This document shows, one piece after another, positions 1 through 12,343 of a stretch of 64,000 nucleotides of DNA. This DNA comes from Salvator merianae (lineage: Eukaryota; Chordata; Lepidosauria; Squamata; Teiidae): NCBI GenBank assembly GCA_003586115.2, contig QVOM02000034.1:110709610-110773609 (forward strand), given 5' to 3'. Under the pieces are notes generated by a model. That model ran no database searches, was not told the DNA's origin, and saw nothing but the letters and a program-made list of their open reading frames with translations. Numbering within the stretch: the stretch's first letter is position 1; each line of letters starts with the position of its first letter. The position numbers and the translations under genes are program-made.

Positions 1-280
1 GTTGCGTCTTTTAAACTGCAATTCTCCTGTCTCTCTTTAACCTGCACTCAAAGCCTCAGGATCAGAAGTTGCTTTAAGAGCCCAAGCTGTCTGTTTCTGC
101 TCCCCCCATGTATTCCACTCTGCTTTCCTTACAAATGGGGAAAATGTCTTCCTAGGCTTGCTCATATCTTGTCCTGCCAGCTTTATTATTATTGTAAAAT
201 AATTGTAACAATTCTCCCTTCACTCCCCCTTCTCTTGTTCTCAATTTATTCAGTTTTTTGCAGCAGAGAGGGAACAATTG

Positions 281-314
281 CTTCTCTTCTCTTTTCTCTC
301 TCTCTCACGCACGT

Positions 315-350
<36 letters not shown>
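281..350. repeat. (CT)n followed by (CA)n microsatellite
   Basis: A pyrimidine-rich CT tract runs into about 17 CA units. The matching place in copy B (19378-19404) has only a CT tract, so the CA run expanded or was lost in one copy. Confidence 0.95.
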
Positions 351-352
<2 letters not shown>

Positions 353-867
353 TTTTGTGAACAGTTGCCCTGCCCTGTTAGGAAGGGGGTGTGTCCTTCT
401 TTGTATCTATTAATGCTGGGCTGCAGGGAATAGTTTGTATAGCCAATACATTTTCCTCACACCAAAAACTTCACATTTTAGGCTTCAGGGGCACAGCAGA
501 GAAACTTCAGTGCTTTTATGGTGGAATTTTTCTAAAATAAAAGTCAACCCCATGTTGGGGAAACCCCTTAAGGGGCAGAACAGGGGAAGGCATGGGAAAG
601 AAATGAGAGAAGATGAAAGAAAACTCACCATGCCCAAACACAAACAAAGAAATGATTGACAGGGAAGGGGTCAGTCAGCAGGAGGGAACAGGAGGAGCAA
701 AAAAAGTACACAAGAATGGAAAAAGAAACTGACAAAGGACAGAAAACTAAGTGTAAATGGAAAAACAAGTGTGAGTGTGCATCATTTTATGGAGGTGTGA
801 ACAAGCCGATTGGGGACTCAAGCTTAATAGGAGGAAAATTTGGATTACAGAAGTCTGGTGTGACCAC

Positions 868-979
868 AGCCCTTGTGGGGAATACCCAGAAGGTGAGCCA
901 CTGTACGAGACAGGATGCTAAACTTAGATGGGCTGTGGCCTGATCCAGCAGGACCTCTCTTATGTTTGGTCCAATAATG
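868..979 (+). repeat. CR1 LINE 3' end fragment
   Basis: The segment reads like the conserved CR1 3' terminus of reptiles (GACAGGATGCT, then a GATGGGC block, then a GATCCAGCAGG block). It has a counterpart in copy B at 21113-21225, so it was inserted before the duplication. Confidence 0.7.
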
Positions 980-1364
980 ATCCTCATGAGCCTGGGACAT
1001 TTGTACAAGCACATCCCTACTCTTGATGCCTGAAAAGCACTCTCTGCGTAACTTGTTTTGCTCCATTCTTTTGAATTAGTAAACAACTCAGGTAAAACTA
1101 GCCAGTCAGGTGAACCATTTCCACATTTCTGCTTCAGTTGACACATTTGCAATAATGATAAGGTTTGATCTCACACACTACGAGTTTTAAGTGAGGATTG
1201 AGCGGTTTACCTGCATATATCCACACTCCTGCATTCATAGAATTATTGATAATATTGAAGTTCATTATTTCCCTGTGTCTGCCTGTGGAGCTTCTCCTTT
1301 ACTAATTTTTTAGTTCAGTGATAGCAGCTATTGAAATGTGGACTCTGAACTTTTACTGCACCAT

Positions 1365-2516
1365 GGGCGCAGTCCGACATCGTAAATTTCATCTGCATTG
1401 GAAGAGTACAAGGACTCATTCCCACATTAGCGTCTTAACATGGACTCAGTTTGGACTTGCTTGTTCTCACATTGATGTTTCCCGTGCATGGCATGGGGAA
1501 ACCGTACCTCTTCTGCCTTCGCCCCGCGCCAGTGATTGGCTGCAGTCCCAACTTTCAAATCTTGACTTAACAGGGGCAGGCAAGTCAAGCTCCACCCTCC
1601 ATGTATGCCTGTTGCTTCCTCAGAACACAGATTCACTTGGCGGCGTTACTAGTCATTCGCCATTTGCTCCTTCTCCCTCTCCAGTCCGTATCTACACAAG
1701 CAGAACTTTAATACCACATATATCACACAATTAAGCTTCTTAAAGGGCAGGTGGCAATTTCTGCTCCATTGCAATTGCACTTTTGCACAATTGCACAATT
1801 TAAGAGTAGTGCGAAAGCAGGGAGAGGTCCGTGGAGAGGAGGAAACATGGGGGGGGGAGGGCTCTATTATCGTGATAGTGTAGTTAATGGCCAGCAAATG
1901 GACTCTGCCTCACCTCCCCCCCAAGACATCCACAGCGGCATGTGTCCCACTATATAGCTGTGTGCTGCCAACGGCAAAACTGATACTGAATGGGTTCTTT
2001 GTTGGGGCAAGAGGACTGCACCCCCAAAGAGACACAGTCTGTTTTGTGGTTTAATCAGTAGATGGAAGTGGAGGAAACCTTTAATTTCTTCCTGGCAGTG
2101 TCAAATAGGGGATAAAGGAAGAGAAAAGACTGCAATTTAGCAAAGTAAAATGGAGGACGGTTTTCTTTTCTCCTGGCAATAGGAGAAGGGGGGATAATGG
2201 AGGCAGAAGGAACTACTGTGATTCCTGCCCACCCACAGAATCTATCATGGGACTGCAGGAATTGGGAAGCACTCCCTCTGCACCCCCCCCAAAAAAGTAC
2301 AGTCCCTCCCAAATAGTCTCCTTCCACGTTCTCACATCGCAAAGTAAAGCAGGCTAGGGATCTGGAACAGCTTGGGAACTCATTAAATCCAAATGCAAAG
2401 TAATCCGAATTTCACCAATTGAGTCCAGAAAAACTACAGAAAGGCAAGATCATGTCGGGCCAGCAGGAACTGAAGACACCCTGTAAACTGATTAAATGCC
2501 GTGTCAGGGCACAACC
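1365..2516 (-). mobile_element. 1.15-kb non-autonomous DNA transposon, PIF/Harbinger-like, copy-A insertion
   Basis: The element is flanked by the 3-bp direct repeat CAT (1362-1364 and 2517-2519). The matching place in copy B (21590-21596) is an intact empty site. The ends are G-rich imperfect inverted repeats, starting GGGCGCAGTCC and ending GGCACAACC. The same element sits reversed at 19755-20950 in copy B. No long transposase reading frame is visible. The 3-bp duplication and GG/CC ends suggest the PIF/Harbinger superfamily; that assignment is inference. Confidence 0.8.
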
Positions 2517-3129
2517 CATATTTTGACTTGGTATGTGATACCAATTTATTATTTTATGGACTTTTTAATAAAGCAGGTGATATTTCAAGTGCACGTGTTT
2601 TTCTATCCAGATTGTTCAGTTTTGCACCAACATGCAATTTAATCTAAAGGTATATTTTTAAGATGTGATCAAGCCTCTCCCTGGAACAAATCCATGGCTA
2701 TGTACATCCTTAGATCTATAGTGAACCTTCCACAAATCAGATTTTCAATACAGAGCAGAATAAAGCGTACTACAAAGCTGAAACAAAAATGGGAAGTGAA
2801 GTCCTGTCTCATTAGAGATCTCTTACTTCCTGAACTTGAGGTAAAGAAAGAAAAGGAAAAAAGATTTCAGAAGAGTATGTGTGTGCAAAGGAACTCTGCA
2901 AAAGAGGTGAAAAAGTTGTATGTCTATCTGTCTGCAGAAATGTTGCTTTGACAATAGGAGGAAGTGGGGAGTGGGATGAACTTTCCCCATGTGTACACAC
3001 TCTGTGCTTTTCAGAAAGGGGAGGAATGGAAGAGGGACAGAGCGATCGTTTAGCCAATCACAAGAGAAAGTTTGGTGTATTGAGTTCACAGTTGAACAGC
3101 CAGGATTAGGAAGAGAGAGGTCGGCTCCA

Positions 3130-3610
3130 GACACCAGCCAAATATTGCGCTAACAGTCAATATTCCAGAGAAAAGCCCCTTCGAAATTATTGCCTGTTGG
3201 CTAGACAGCAAGGGGGCCTGTCTATGCATGATTTAGTGACATGCACATCTGGGGATTTCGCCAGCACAAAATACCCAGAAGTGTGCAGTTGTGGCCCCTG
3301 CACATGCATGGCTGTCTTTTCAGCTCCTGCGCATGTGTGGTGGATGCATGCATCTGGGTATTTGGGCATGTGCAGCTGTGTTTTTTAGCCCACACACATG
3401 TGCGGTGGCCAGAGTGATGATAGCAGTTCTAGTCACAAGGTAAAAACTAGCATTATTTTGGGGAAACCCGTAATCCAAATCAGCTTTTCCCAAAATCGGC
3501 TATCACGCATTTTGGGTGGGACATAGCATAGCTAGGGTGAGGATGCCTCAGTTATGTGTGGCAATCTCCCCATAGTGGTGACATAATGCCACTATGTTCC
3601 CCCACCCTCC
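3130..3610. mobile_element. Short non-autonomous DNA element, shared by both duplicate copies
   Basis: The segment around GAGAAAAGCCCC and the ATAATGCCACTATG stretch near its right end is a reverse-oriented relative of 9574-9930 and 34236-34620. A counterpart occurs at about 22190-22730 in copy B. It looks like a MITE family of about 400-500 bp. The exact ends were not resolved. Confidence 0.5.
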
Positions 3611-4261
3611 TGGTCTGGACACATCCAGATAAGAGATTTTATTCAAAAACAGGATAGGGGGGCAGATGTGGATCGAGGGGTGTTTTAAAGATAACAAAGT
3701 GAGGCTTCTAATCAGAGCCTTGCCCTCTGTCCTGTCCCACAGCCCAGGTTCCCTTCCTTCACTTGTAGCCCTGTGGACTTTTTGAATTCTAAGAATTATT
3801 GCGGTTGTGCCTGCAAAATTGGCTCCATAGTTAAAATAGGAAATGTGGGTATTTGAACAACCAAATAAGAAACCAACATTCCAGCATATGTTTCTCAGGT
3901 TAAAGTATACAAATGGCTCCAGAAAAGTCCGCTTAAAAGCAGCCCTGCCACTTGTGTGAGGCTTGGATGAAGAAATTCTCTTGCAAGCTCTGTAGAGCCC
4001 CAGCATAGTGGCATTATGTCACCACTATGGGGAGATTGGTGCACATATTTTCTCCAAATGAAAGAACATTTAGGGGAAATGCAACTCCTGATATCAGGGG
4101 TGGGCTGACAAGCAGAAATCCTGGTTTGCATTTTGTATAAATCCATTCACAAAATGTGGAGCCTACATTCACATATAGTCTTCCTCTGGTTTGGATAAAG
4201 CCTACCATGAGGGCCACTCAGCCATGACACCCCAAAGAACCAGATGTATGTTTCTTCAAGC

Positions 4262-5740
4262 CCATTTATTGGTAGGGTCCATGAAGAAATATATGCATTG
4301 AAGAATGGCAAGTACAACACTAAGGAGCAGTATTTGTTACAGTCCATGTTTCCTCTACATCAGTTATTTGGAATACACAACTCCACTCAGTTTCCCACAG
4401 TGTCTTCTAGCCCTCTTCCCATGAGCAAACAGGCATATTTGTATTATTGGAGGCCTTCTCATGCCCCTGACCATACTAATCAGTAGTACCCGGGACTAGA
4501 GCCTGCTGTATTTTCATGGATGTTGCTACCGGGTGGGAGGGAAGTGAGTAAATGTGCTAAGTTTCACGGCAGTGTGGCTCGCTTTCCAAATTGTCTGTAC
4601 AAGTGGGTCTCTGCTCACACAGATGATGTTCTGAGCCAACTGTGGACTGGAGGTCACACTGGAAGCCAGGCTGTGGCCCATTGACTGAAATTCTTGGCAA
4701 AGGTTGATGTGGAGACAAGGAAGGCATCAAATGCCCTTCCCACTGACTCCCCTGCAAGGAGCACCCTCAGAGAAGTTAAGCCCAAATTAACATTAGGCTG
4801 TTTCTTCTGGCGAAAAGGGCAGGAGGCCAGTGCATCTGGCACTTGGCTATTTGCCTGCCCTGACCTCTTTGCTGACTTCTGGTTGGCCTTATTCCAAGGT
4901 TTGGGTGCAGCCTTAGACTTGGTTAGCTATTTCAGAAGGAATAAATGGCAGTCTTCACTCTTAACTATTATAGAAATTTCAAAAAAAACCTTGAAAGACT
5001 CCAGTCTATGATTACAAGGCAATTACTGTTGCTACGTAACACTGAGTTGGGGTGACCCCTGGTGACACCATGGACCCATCCGTTCTGCTTTCTTGAGATA
5101 CAGTAGTGGTTTGCCATTATCTTCTTCAAAGGATATGTCACGGACCAAATCTACAACTCTTTGCTTTCTAGGCAGTTGATCTACTACTGACATATGGCCA
5201 CTTTCATCTTGGAAAATACTCTGATAAATTATTCTGAATTGTTTATGAAGAATGCTATACAGGTGTTTAATTGTGTGGAAGTAAAACTTGTAATATGTAT
5301 CCTGGCTATGAGAAGTGTTGTTGACATACGTTCAGCCATTGTATTAATAAAATTTTGCTAATAAAAATGGCAGGAAAATTGTAGTTTCCTAAGTGAAGAC
5401 TATGATACATTACCACATATGGAATTTCACCTTGTTTAGCAGAAAACTTTATCCAATGGAGTGCTGAGTTACCTCAGAGTAGTCATGACTAAATAGTTTA
5501 CTTACCAAAAATGTATATAAAACCTTGTTGCTGTTCTGTTTGAGGGCGTTGCTCAGACAGAGGCTCCTACCTCTTAGAGATACAATAAAGTTAGGTACTT
5601 CTTATTAATCATTTTTGCCATCTAGAACAGAAATAGTTAAGGCTTTGAGCCTTGTGATGCAGTTCCCAAATGTAAAAGTATCCAATACTGATAATTTAGA
5701 AGTAAAATGCTAAAGTACAAAAACTGCACCTTCTTTTAGG
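4262..5740. other. Copy-A-only segment, no gene recognised
   Basis: Copy B jumps directly from the equivalent of 4262 to the equivalent of 7181, so this stretch and the following one were either lost from B or gained in A. Around 5040-5160 there is a reverse-strand fragment resembling the 3' part of the SINEs seen elsewhere (the motif GTGGTTTGCCATT is the reverse of GGCAAACCAC). Nothing else is recognisable. Confidence 0.5.
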
Positions 5741-5759
5741 TTTTCTAGTCTCTTGTGCC

Positions 5760-6655
5760 AACAACAGTCCTGGATGCAATAATGGGCTGGATGAAGGCCA
5801 ATAAACTGAAGTTGAACCCTAACAAGATGGAGACTTTGTGGGTAGGAAGCACCAAGGTCCAGGACTCGGGGATCCTGCCTGCTTTTGAAGGGTTGCACTC
5901 CCTCTGAAGGGACAGATACATATCCTGAAGGTACTTTTGGAGCCATCTTTGTCCGTGGAGACTCAGGTGACCTCTATCACCAGGAGTGCCTACTGCCAGC
6001 TTCAGCTGGTATTCCAGCTACGCCCTTACCTGGATAGGAATAGCCTGATCATCATTGTCCATGCCTTTTAGACTACTGTAATTTGCTCCATTTAGTGCTA
6101 CTCTTGTATATGCTCCTGGCGCAAAATATGGTGGTCAGATTGCTGAGCAGGGTACCAGTTTGAGCACACACATCATACCTGTACTTAAGCAATTGCACTG
6201 ATTGCCAATTAGTTACTGGGCCTGGTTGAAGATTTTATGCTTGGTATACAAAACCCTAATCAACTTGGGAACCTTGTAACTTAAACAACACCTCCCCTAT
6301 TATAACCCTGGAAGAGCCCTGAGAGAGATCTGGAGAGATCTTACTGTGGCTTCCATATAATACAGAATACCATCTTACAGTGGCTCACAGTCGGGCCTTC
6401 TCAGTGGTAGCACCTTCCCTTTGGAATGCCCTCCCCCCTGCTATTCATGTGAGGTGCCTACACTTACAACTTATAGCTATGTATTAAAGACCTATCTTTT
6501 CTCACAGACATTCCCTGTGTGAAAGTTTGTTTCTCCCCGGCCCATTCAGTTTTAACTGTGTTTTTACTCTGTTTTTACCCTTGTATTTAAGGTTCTGTGA
6601 ACTGCTTTGAAATTTCTTTAAAAAGGAAAGCAGTATAAATATGCCTTAAATAAAT
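5760..6655 (+). repeat. L2-like LINE, 3' portion
   Basis: The plus strand carries a decayed reverse-transcriptase C-terminal region, starting near AACTGAAGTTGAACCC, a block shared with the LINEs at 23189-26828 and 56510-59330. It ends in the family tail TAAATAAATAAATT. Many stops and frameshifts make it inactive. It is absent from duplicate copy B. Confidence 0.75.
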
Positions 6656-6659
6656 AAAT

Positions 6660-7180
6660 TATAAACTGAAAGGAAACAAGTGCATTCCTAACTGAACTGC
6701 AGACTTCTGTCACATTTTATAAGTCTTTTGCAACTCTGGTTCTTCCTATCAGCCAGTATAGCTCCCAGAAATGAGAGCAAAGACAGTGTGATCTAGCTAG
6801 TAGAGTGGACTGATGAGGAAATAGTTCCCAGGCTTAAAGGGACTCTCCAGATGGCACGTAGAAACATCAGTGTCTTTAAATAGTTGGCATTTCCCCATGC
6901 TTGCTGCAAAAGAGACTGGTAGGTTGGCCTGAGAAAAGCTGTCCTGTGGCAACTTCCAGATGGGTGAATCTGGCACTGTGCCGGCACGGGCTGTGCTGGC
7001 GCAGAAATGTGCCGGCCTTTGTAAATGTGGGGATTCCCACATTTTCTGAAATGCAGTCCTTATGAGGGAGGCTGGCAGAGGCCTGACAACAGCACCAGGC
7101 CTGGCTTCCTCATGGCCAGAGGCCAGAGTCTCATGCACCTGGCAGCTGTTTGCCCATTCTTCCCCTTTATGTGTCTAACT
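6660..7180. other. Unassigned, no gene or repeat recognised
   Basis: This is copy-A-only sequence between the L2 fragment and the strongly conserved block. No reading frame shows family features. Confidence 0.4.
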
Positions 7181-7427
7181 GAAGAGGCAAAAATTACGAC
7201 CTGTGCTGAAACGCTGTTAACTCATAACAGTAAATAGAGGCATCTATAAAGCGTTTGTTCTTAAGCATCTGTACTTGCTTAATTTTATATGCGCTTCTTA
7301 AATGGTAGGGGCCGCAACTGTTTTGTAGCACCATCTGCTGGTCATGTTGAGAAACTTCAGCAAAAACAGGTTTCCTATCCATCAGAAGTGACAGCTGCTT
7401 AAGAACTTAGGGCTCAGGAAATAAATC
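7181..7427. promoter_or_regulatory. Highly conserved noncoding block with CTCF-like motif, copy A
   Basis: About 245 bases match copy B (26873-27119) with a single substitution, while the sequence just to the right differs at roughly one base in ten. At 7327-7341 lies AGCACCATCTGCTGG, close to the reverse complement of the known CTCF core consensus. A 62-codon open frame on the minus strand is identical in both copies, but it has no family features and is better explained by the DNA-level identity. A regulatory or insulator role is inference; gene conversion is the alternative. Confidence 0.5.
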
Positions 7428-7659
7428 CCCCTCCATTCATTATTTTCTTACTAAATATGGGTCAGCAGGATTACAGGAAAGCATTTCATTGACTCATGAA
7501 AGACACTGCCCAACATTCTCCTTCACCCTATAAGATAATGCATTCAGTGAGCTCAAGTGACACAAAATCTCACCAGATTAATCTGGCATGATTTGTTTGA
7601 AAGATTGATGCTGAGGATCAGGTTTCTGACTAAGACCCATGCGGAGAAGGTTTAGGGTG

Positions 7660-8292
7660 GTCAAACATGCTGAACTAAAACTGCTGAATGTTTTCGCCAT
7701 GGGCTAGCCATGGATATCTTGCTTGCATGGATAAGTGTGCAGCTGGAATAAAGGATATTACAGAAAGTGAAGTTTAAAATGCTTTCTACTTTTTTTTTTC
7801 TACCCCACTGGTACAGGATCCCCAGAACAAAGCGCAAACATTAAGCTGACAAAAATTATACACTGTTACCTGTTTAAGTAGATGACTCTGAAAAACTAGA
7901 CTTATCTAACCCGCCCAGTAAATTTACCCTATCAGGAATTTCAATCTAGATTTCCCACATTCATACCAAGAACTAGCATCTACTCCACACTGGCTTAGGG
8001 GCTAAAGGAAAGGCATTCTTTACATGCATAGAGGCACAAATTGCTTCTGCAAGTCTGCAAAAGATAAGGACAACAGTTCCAATGCAAGCAGAAAGAAATC
8101 AGTGGCAGATGGTAAAATAGGCTCTAGGTTCAATAGTGGGTGAAATGAAGCATTGGAGCTCATTATTCTGCTTTTGATAATGATACAATGGCTATAAAGT
8201 ACTCACGGTATGTTGGGTTTTCAGGGTGGGAAACAGCTTTTACTCTGGCAGAGGGGAGAATGTGGCCTAGCTTATTAGGAGATATCAAGCTG
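7660..8292. other. Copy-A-only 0.63-kb segment
   Basis: Copy B lacks this stretch: its flanks are joined near 27345-27357. No gene, SINE or clear transposon end is recognisable. Confidence 0.5.
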
Positions 8293-8389
8293 TTGCATTG
8301 CAGGTTTAGAACTAAATCTTGATTAAAATGAACCCAAGATACTTCCCATTTACTGTATTAACATAGCTTCCAGCTAGTGACATAATAAG

Positions 8390-8575
8390 GGCGTGGCTGT
8401 AGCTCAGTGGTAAAGCAAACTGTACGGAAAGCAGAGAGTCGCCAGATTGATCCCCAGCTTCTCCCTGGCAATAGGCAATGGCAAACCACTTCTGTATTTC
8501 TGCCAAGAAAACTGCATAGAGGGGCCCATGCAGTCAGCCAGGAGTCAACCAAGATTCGATGGTACCCAACAACAC
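8390..8575 (+). mobile_element. Sauria-type tRNA-derived SINE, copy A
   Basis: The head has RNA polymerase III boxes: a degenerate A box around GTAGCTCAGTGGTA and a B-box-like GATTGATCCCC. The central GGCAAACCACTTCTGTATTTC and the tail with ACCCAACAACA are typical of squamate Sauria SINEs. The element is bounded by 13-bp target duplications GTGACATAATAAG at 8377-8389 and 8576-8588. The same insertion is in copy B (27492-27679), so it predates the duplication. Confidence 0.9.
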
Positions 8576-8589
8576 GTGACATAATAAGC

Positions 8590-9545
8590 TTATTGTGATG
8601 TAGGTATGTATATCCCTGAATAATTAGAACATTAATTCATATACTGTGATTAATTAGAATATTTCTGAGGCGGGCATAATGTGCATTTTGCAACGACAAG
8701 AATGCTGGAAGGATTATGGGGAAATATACTGCCCATGTTGATTTAGGCAAAATTCTCCAATGGGACTTGAACTCCAAGTTATAGCACAAAGCAGCCCAGC
8801 TCAATTCTAGTGTAAAAATCAGGTCTCCGTTATTTCTGATCACATGGCATAAATGTGAGGCCAATCTGTTTGCAGCATCCTTTGCTTCAGTGATTGGAAA
8901 TAAATACGCACGTGCTTGGAAGCAGGTCCCAGGAGTTCAAGATACACTATTTCATAGACATGCTTAGGAATAAACTTAGTTTTCCTCCTGATGCAATTTC
9001 GTTCATCCAATGACTACACGCTTGTCATCATCACACATCTTTATTTGCTTTTTTATTAGAAAATGAAGAAGCAAACTCTGCAACGGGATAAGAAATTAAA
9101 AGAATAAAACGCACAAAACTGTGGGAAGGGGAAACACATTCTGAATTAAACACAGTTGAGCTAGACAGTCACACCTGCAGTTGCTGCTGTATTCCGTAAC
9201 AAAAATATTTTCAACAAAGCAGTGTGTTTCTGGCAGAAACAAACTCGGACATAAATGTTAATTGAAGTGAATGAACCTAAGTAGGAAACTGGGCACCTTA
9301 ATAATTGGGGCAAGACGGCTCTCATTTCGAAGCCATATGCTAAACAGTTTTATTTTTCTAAGGGTTGCAACCAACCACCATTTTTTTCAGGTATCTGTAT
9401 GAAACAGAACAAACACATTCAAGACACCAAAGCAAGAAGAGCAGTTGAACTCCAGGTTGCCCAAAACCTGATAGATTATTTTTGCAACCCAACAGCTGAT
9501 GCGCTCATTTTGTCCAGTGATGCAGGTTATATGCCAATACAAGTT
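8590..9545. other. Duplicated noncoding sequence, no gene recognised
   Basis: The sequence aligns with 27690-28700 throughout. It holds only unassigned AT-rich DNA and corresponds to EXTL2-downstream sequence. Confidence 0.5.
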
Positions 9546-9573
9546 TAGTTGCCTGGATACTCACACCATTAAG

Positions 9574-9930
9574 GTCCTATCCAGATGGGGGAATATAGTG
9601 TCATTATGGTGCTGCTATGGTATCTATGGCAACCCCACTACACTATGCTATATCCCTCCTTAAAATGTGTGATATCCTGTTCCAGAAAAACCCAACTCTG
9701 ATGGTGGGTTTTCCCAAAATAGCATTACCTCTTAGCTTGTAGTTGGAGCCACCATTGTTGTTCTGGCCACTGTGCATGTACATCGGTGAAATACTTGGAA
9801 GTGCACGTACCAAAAAGCACACAGACAGCGTGGTTCCTTGCACTGTCTAGACAACAGGCAATCGTTCTGGAGGGGCTTTTCTCCAGAACATCACCTGTTG
9901 GCACTACATTCAGCTGTCACCTGTTGCTAG
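9574..9930. mobile_element. Short non-autonomous DNA element, copy A
   Basis: It begins near GGTCCTATCCAGATGGGGG and is shared with 34236-34620 in copy B. It is related in reverse to 3130-3610. Just left of it lies the junction where copy A has lost the sequence corresponding to B 28700-34196, which contains EXTL2 exon 3. Confidence 0.55.
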
Positions 9931-10192
9931 CCTAACCGATTCAAGTACTGTACAGAAATTTAAACAACCAGTTTATTTCCAGCACAAGCATAGCAGACCT
10001 GCCAATCATTCAAAAGACATATCTCGAGCCACCTCTGAGGATCATTATATATTTAGAATCACACATAACGTCTTCTCTGAATTCCTTTGGAAGGCTACAG
10101 AGCGATTTACCTTAAACATTTACCAAAAAGTTCCAGATTCCTTTTTATATTAAATAACAAATAAGTTACTCAAAGAGAATACAAGCATTTAC

Positions 10193-10263
10193 CTGCCAAA
10201 TGGAGAAAGCAAAAAGTAGGTCAGAGGCACTGACCTGGGTATCATCATCCATCATCAAAACAG
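10193..10263 (-). pseudogene. EXTL2: EXTL2 pseudogene, exon 2 copy
   Basis: The 71-base exon copy matches the functional exon 2 at 34891-34961 and keeps both splice sites: acceptor AG at its right edge and donor GTAAAT at its left edge. It still encodes the DDD of the glycosyltransferase metal-binding motif, but the following Leu codon has become Gln. It is part of the broken copy, because exon 1 is frameshifted and exon 3 is absent from this duplicate. Confidence 0.9.
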
Positions 10264-10407
10264 CTGAATGGAGAAAAACACATTCTGATGAGTACACACA
10301 TTTTAAAAGGCATCACTGACTGAGAAATACTCAGCAAATTGGATCTACATTAACTGTGATTACTCTTGTTGGAAAACTTGCTGAGTCAGGTTGTTATTTG
10401 GGGCAAG

Positions 10408-11751
10408 AAGAGAACCACAGGCTAAAGGAAGTTTTTTTTAAAAAAAACCTCATTTCTCAACCCTAAAACTATTTTATTCTCACAAGATCAGGGTTCTTCC
10501 AATGAAAGATGCCCAAAATTTACCATGAAAAAGTAAATACAGCTGTCTTATAGTTCCTAAAAGTGCCAAGGTATTTGTGAAAAAGGCTTTTCATCTGCAT
10601 TTTAAAACTCATTGCCTGGGAATAGTGTGCTGCTGAATTTGGCAGGGCACACTTTTGAGTAGACTGCTTATAAGCCACAACCAATAATCAGAAAGAAACT
10701 GAAATAGCTGCTGCTTCCTTGTTCTTCATGTGACTGCAAAATTTTACCCCCAGAAACAGATCCCATTTTCTGCAGTGGAATTTATACTGCAGTAGGCAGC
10801 ATGAAAATGATCAGCTTTAGCCTTTTACAGCCTTTTACAGCCTCTGTCAGTGTTGGATGTAGAAACTATGGCACCAAAATCTAAGGACTACTTGAACCAT
10901 TTGGCCTTTCTGCACTTACGTCTAGCCCAGTTTTAGAAAGGGACTATGGGCCTCCCTTCTGCATGCTAGTCCAGTTTAAAAGCAACTCTGTCCCTCGCTA
11001 GTATGCTCCGTCCACACCAGATGAAATGTAGTCTGGATCAGGAGGCTCCTAATCCAGTCTAAATCTGGACGACTGGCAGACCTGTTTAAACATACTAGCA
11101 GGTGATAAACCAAACCCATTTTGGTGGCTCCCTTAGGGCTCCGAGGCCAGTAACATTCATTCCTGGCTGTCAGAGCTTTCACAGGCCAGCTCCAGAGTCC
11201 ACAAGAGCTTTGGAGCCAGTGCGGGGACTAGACCAGGACAGCCATCCCAATGCAGGTGACTTTGTTCCAATCCAAGCCCAAACCATCCCAGCTTGAAATG
11301 GGTTCCTTGATCCACGCTGGGCCTCTCTGATCCAGATCACGGAAGGTAAGTGCAGAAAAAGGCCCATAGTCACTGGACTGAAGGAAAAGACAAACGGCTC
11401 ATCCAAGGGAAAAGAACAGGTTGGAGACCAGCAAAATGCAGGCCACAAGAAGAAATGAGTGTGCTGGCTCCCATGCTCAAAGGGCAGAAAGCAGCAAGCC
11501 AGTCAACAGGGGCTGCCAAGGAAATGGTAGAGACTCCAACTGGAAGCTTCCCTTTGATCCTGCTGTATTGCATTTTGATCTGCTGAGCATCAGCGACATC
11601 AAAGGGCAGCTGCCAATTGGAGACTTGCACCTTTCTCCATACACTGCTGCTAGAGAAAAGGAGAAGGGAAATATGACTTGGGCATCGGGACAGAGTCACT
11701 AGACTGAGTCACTGCAGAAAATAAAAAGGCGGAGCGGAGAACAAATCAGCT
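10408..11751. other. Copy-A-only segment in EXTL2 pseudogene intron 1
   Basis: The functional intron in copy B joins the two flanks directly near 35105. This segment holds one recognisable element (10901-11364) and otherwise unassigned DNA. It could be a loss from B rather than a gain in A. Confidence 0.6.
10901..11364. mobile_element. MITE with GGCCTTTCTGCACTT ends
   Basis: The left end GGCCTTTCTGCACTTA and right end TAAGTGCAGAAAAAGGCC form an inverted repeat matching the ends of the 180-bp MITEs at 29095, 53012 and 57322. The element is about 464 bp, so it is a longer relative. A CAT repeat may flank it, but the exact left end is uncertain. Confidence 0.7.
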
Positions 11752-11796
11752 CCGTCTCTCTGTGCTATAGAAACAGGACCAAGGGTCTGAGAGTGA

Positions 11797-11913
11797 GGCT
11801 GCATCCAGACACTGCTTCCTTATTCCGCTACATTTGGATATTCCGGAATAAAGCATGGATATTCCGGAATATCCAAATATAGCAGAATGAGTAAGTGACG
11901 TGTGGATGCAGCC
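11797..11913. mobile_element. Hairpin MITE with GGCTGCATCCAGACAC ends, copy A
   Basis: The ends are inverted repeats (GGCTGCATCCAGACAC and GTGTGGATGCAGCC) flanked by TGA on both sides (11794-11796, 11914-11916). The middle is also nearly palindromic around ATATTCCGGAATA. The insertion is shared with copy B at 35147-35284. Confidence 0.85.
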
Positions 11914-11956
11914 TGAGCTGTATCTATCCAAGATCAATCACATGGGCAATCATTAC

Positions 11957-12343
11957 CTTTCGTTTCCAGTTCAGGAAAAAACTGAAGCCTGTTCCTCATG
12001 TGATTCACGTTTTGTGCTTTGAACTGGCACAGGATGAGGTCCCAGGGAATTCCAGATATCTTCCGGTGTTTTCTTCCCGATGTTGTTCCACATAACAATC
12101 ACTTTATGCAAATGAGGAACAGCTTGATAATGATTCAAAAGCTTCAACAGCAGATCGGTTATTGTACGTCTGTATAATGAGAGTAAATGAATCCAAGGAA
12201 TACTGACTCTGGGATTTTCTTTCCCTTCGCAAATTAAGCATTTTGTCTTCCTTGATATTTGGCAGCAAAGCAGTTAGTGCACCTGCCACCAAGAGCAGTA
12301 AAAAGATCACGGCGGAAGAGAAGTGAAGAAGTCTGACCCCCAT
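11957..12343 (-). pseudogene. EXTL2: EXTL2 pseudogene, exon 1 copy (frameshifted)
   Basis: This is a copy of the first coding exon at 35324-35717, starting with the same ATG at 12343. The first 61 residues stay in frame, including the signal-anchor. Then a 2-base loss relative to the functional copy (near 12155-12160) shifts the frame into an early stop, and a second, 5-base loss occurs near 12020. The exon is 387 bases against 394 in the intact copy. The GTAATG donor is kept. With exon 3 missing, this copy cannot encode a full transferase. A transcribed noncoding RNA is possible but not shown. Confidence 0.92.

Noticed and set aside
1365..2516. Inversion of a 1.15-kb segment between the duplicate copies
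   Set aside because: Each copy has a clean empty site and its own 3-bp target duplication, so two independent transposon insertions fit better.
7194..7382. 62-codon minus-strand open frame identical at 26886-27074, as a possible small gene
   Set aside because: The DNA itself is nearly identical, so amino-acid identity adds no evidence. No domain or start context supports translation.
8390..8575. tRNA gene
   Set aside because: The A- and B-box-like sequences belong to a SINE with a long 3' body and target duplications; no intact cloverleaf is expected.
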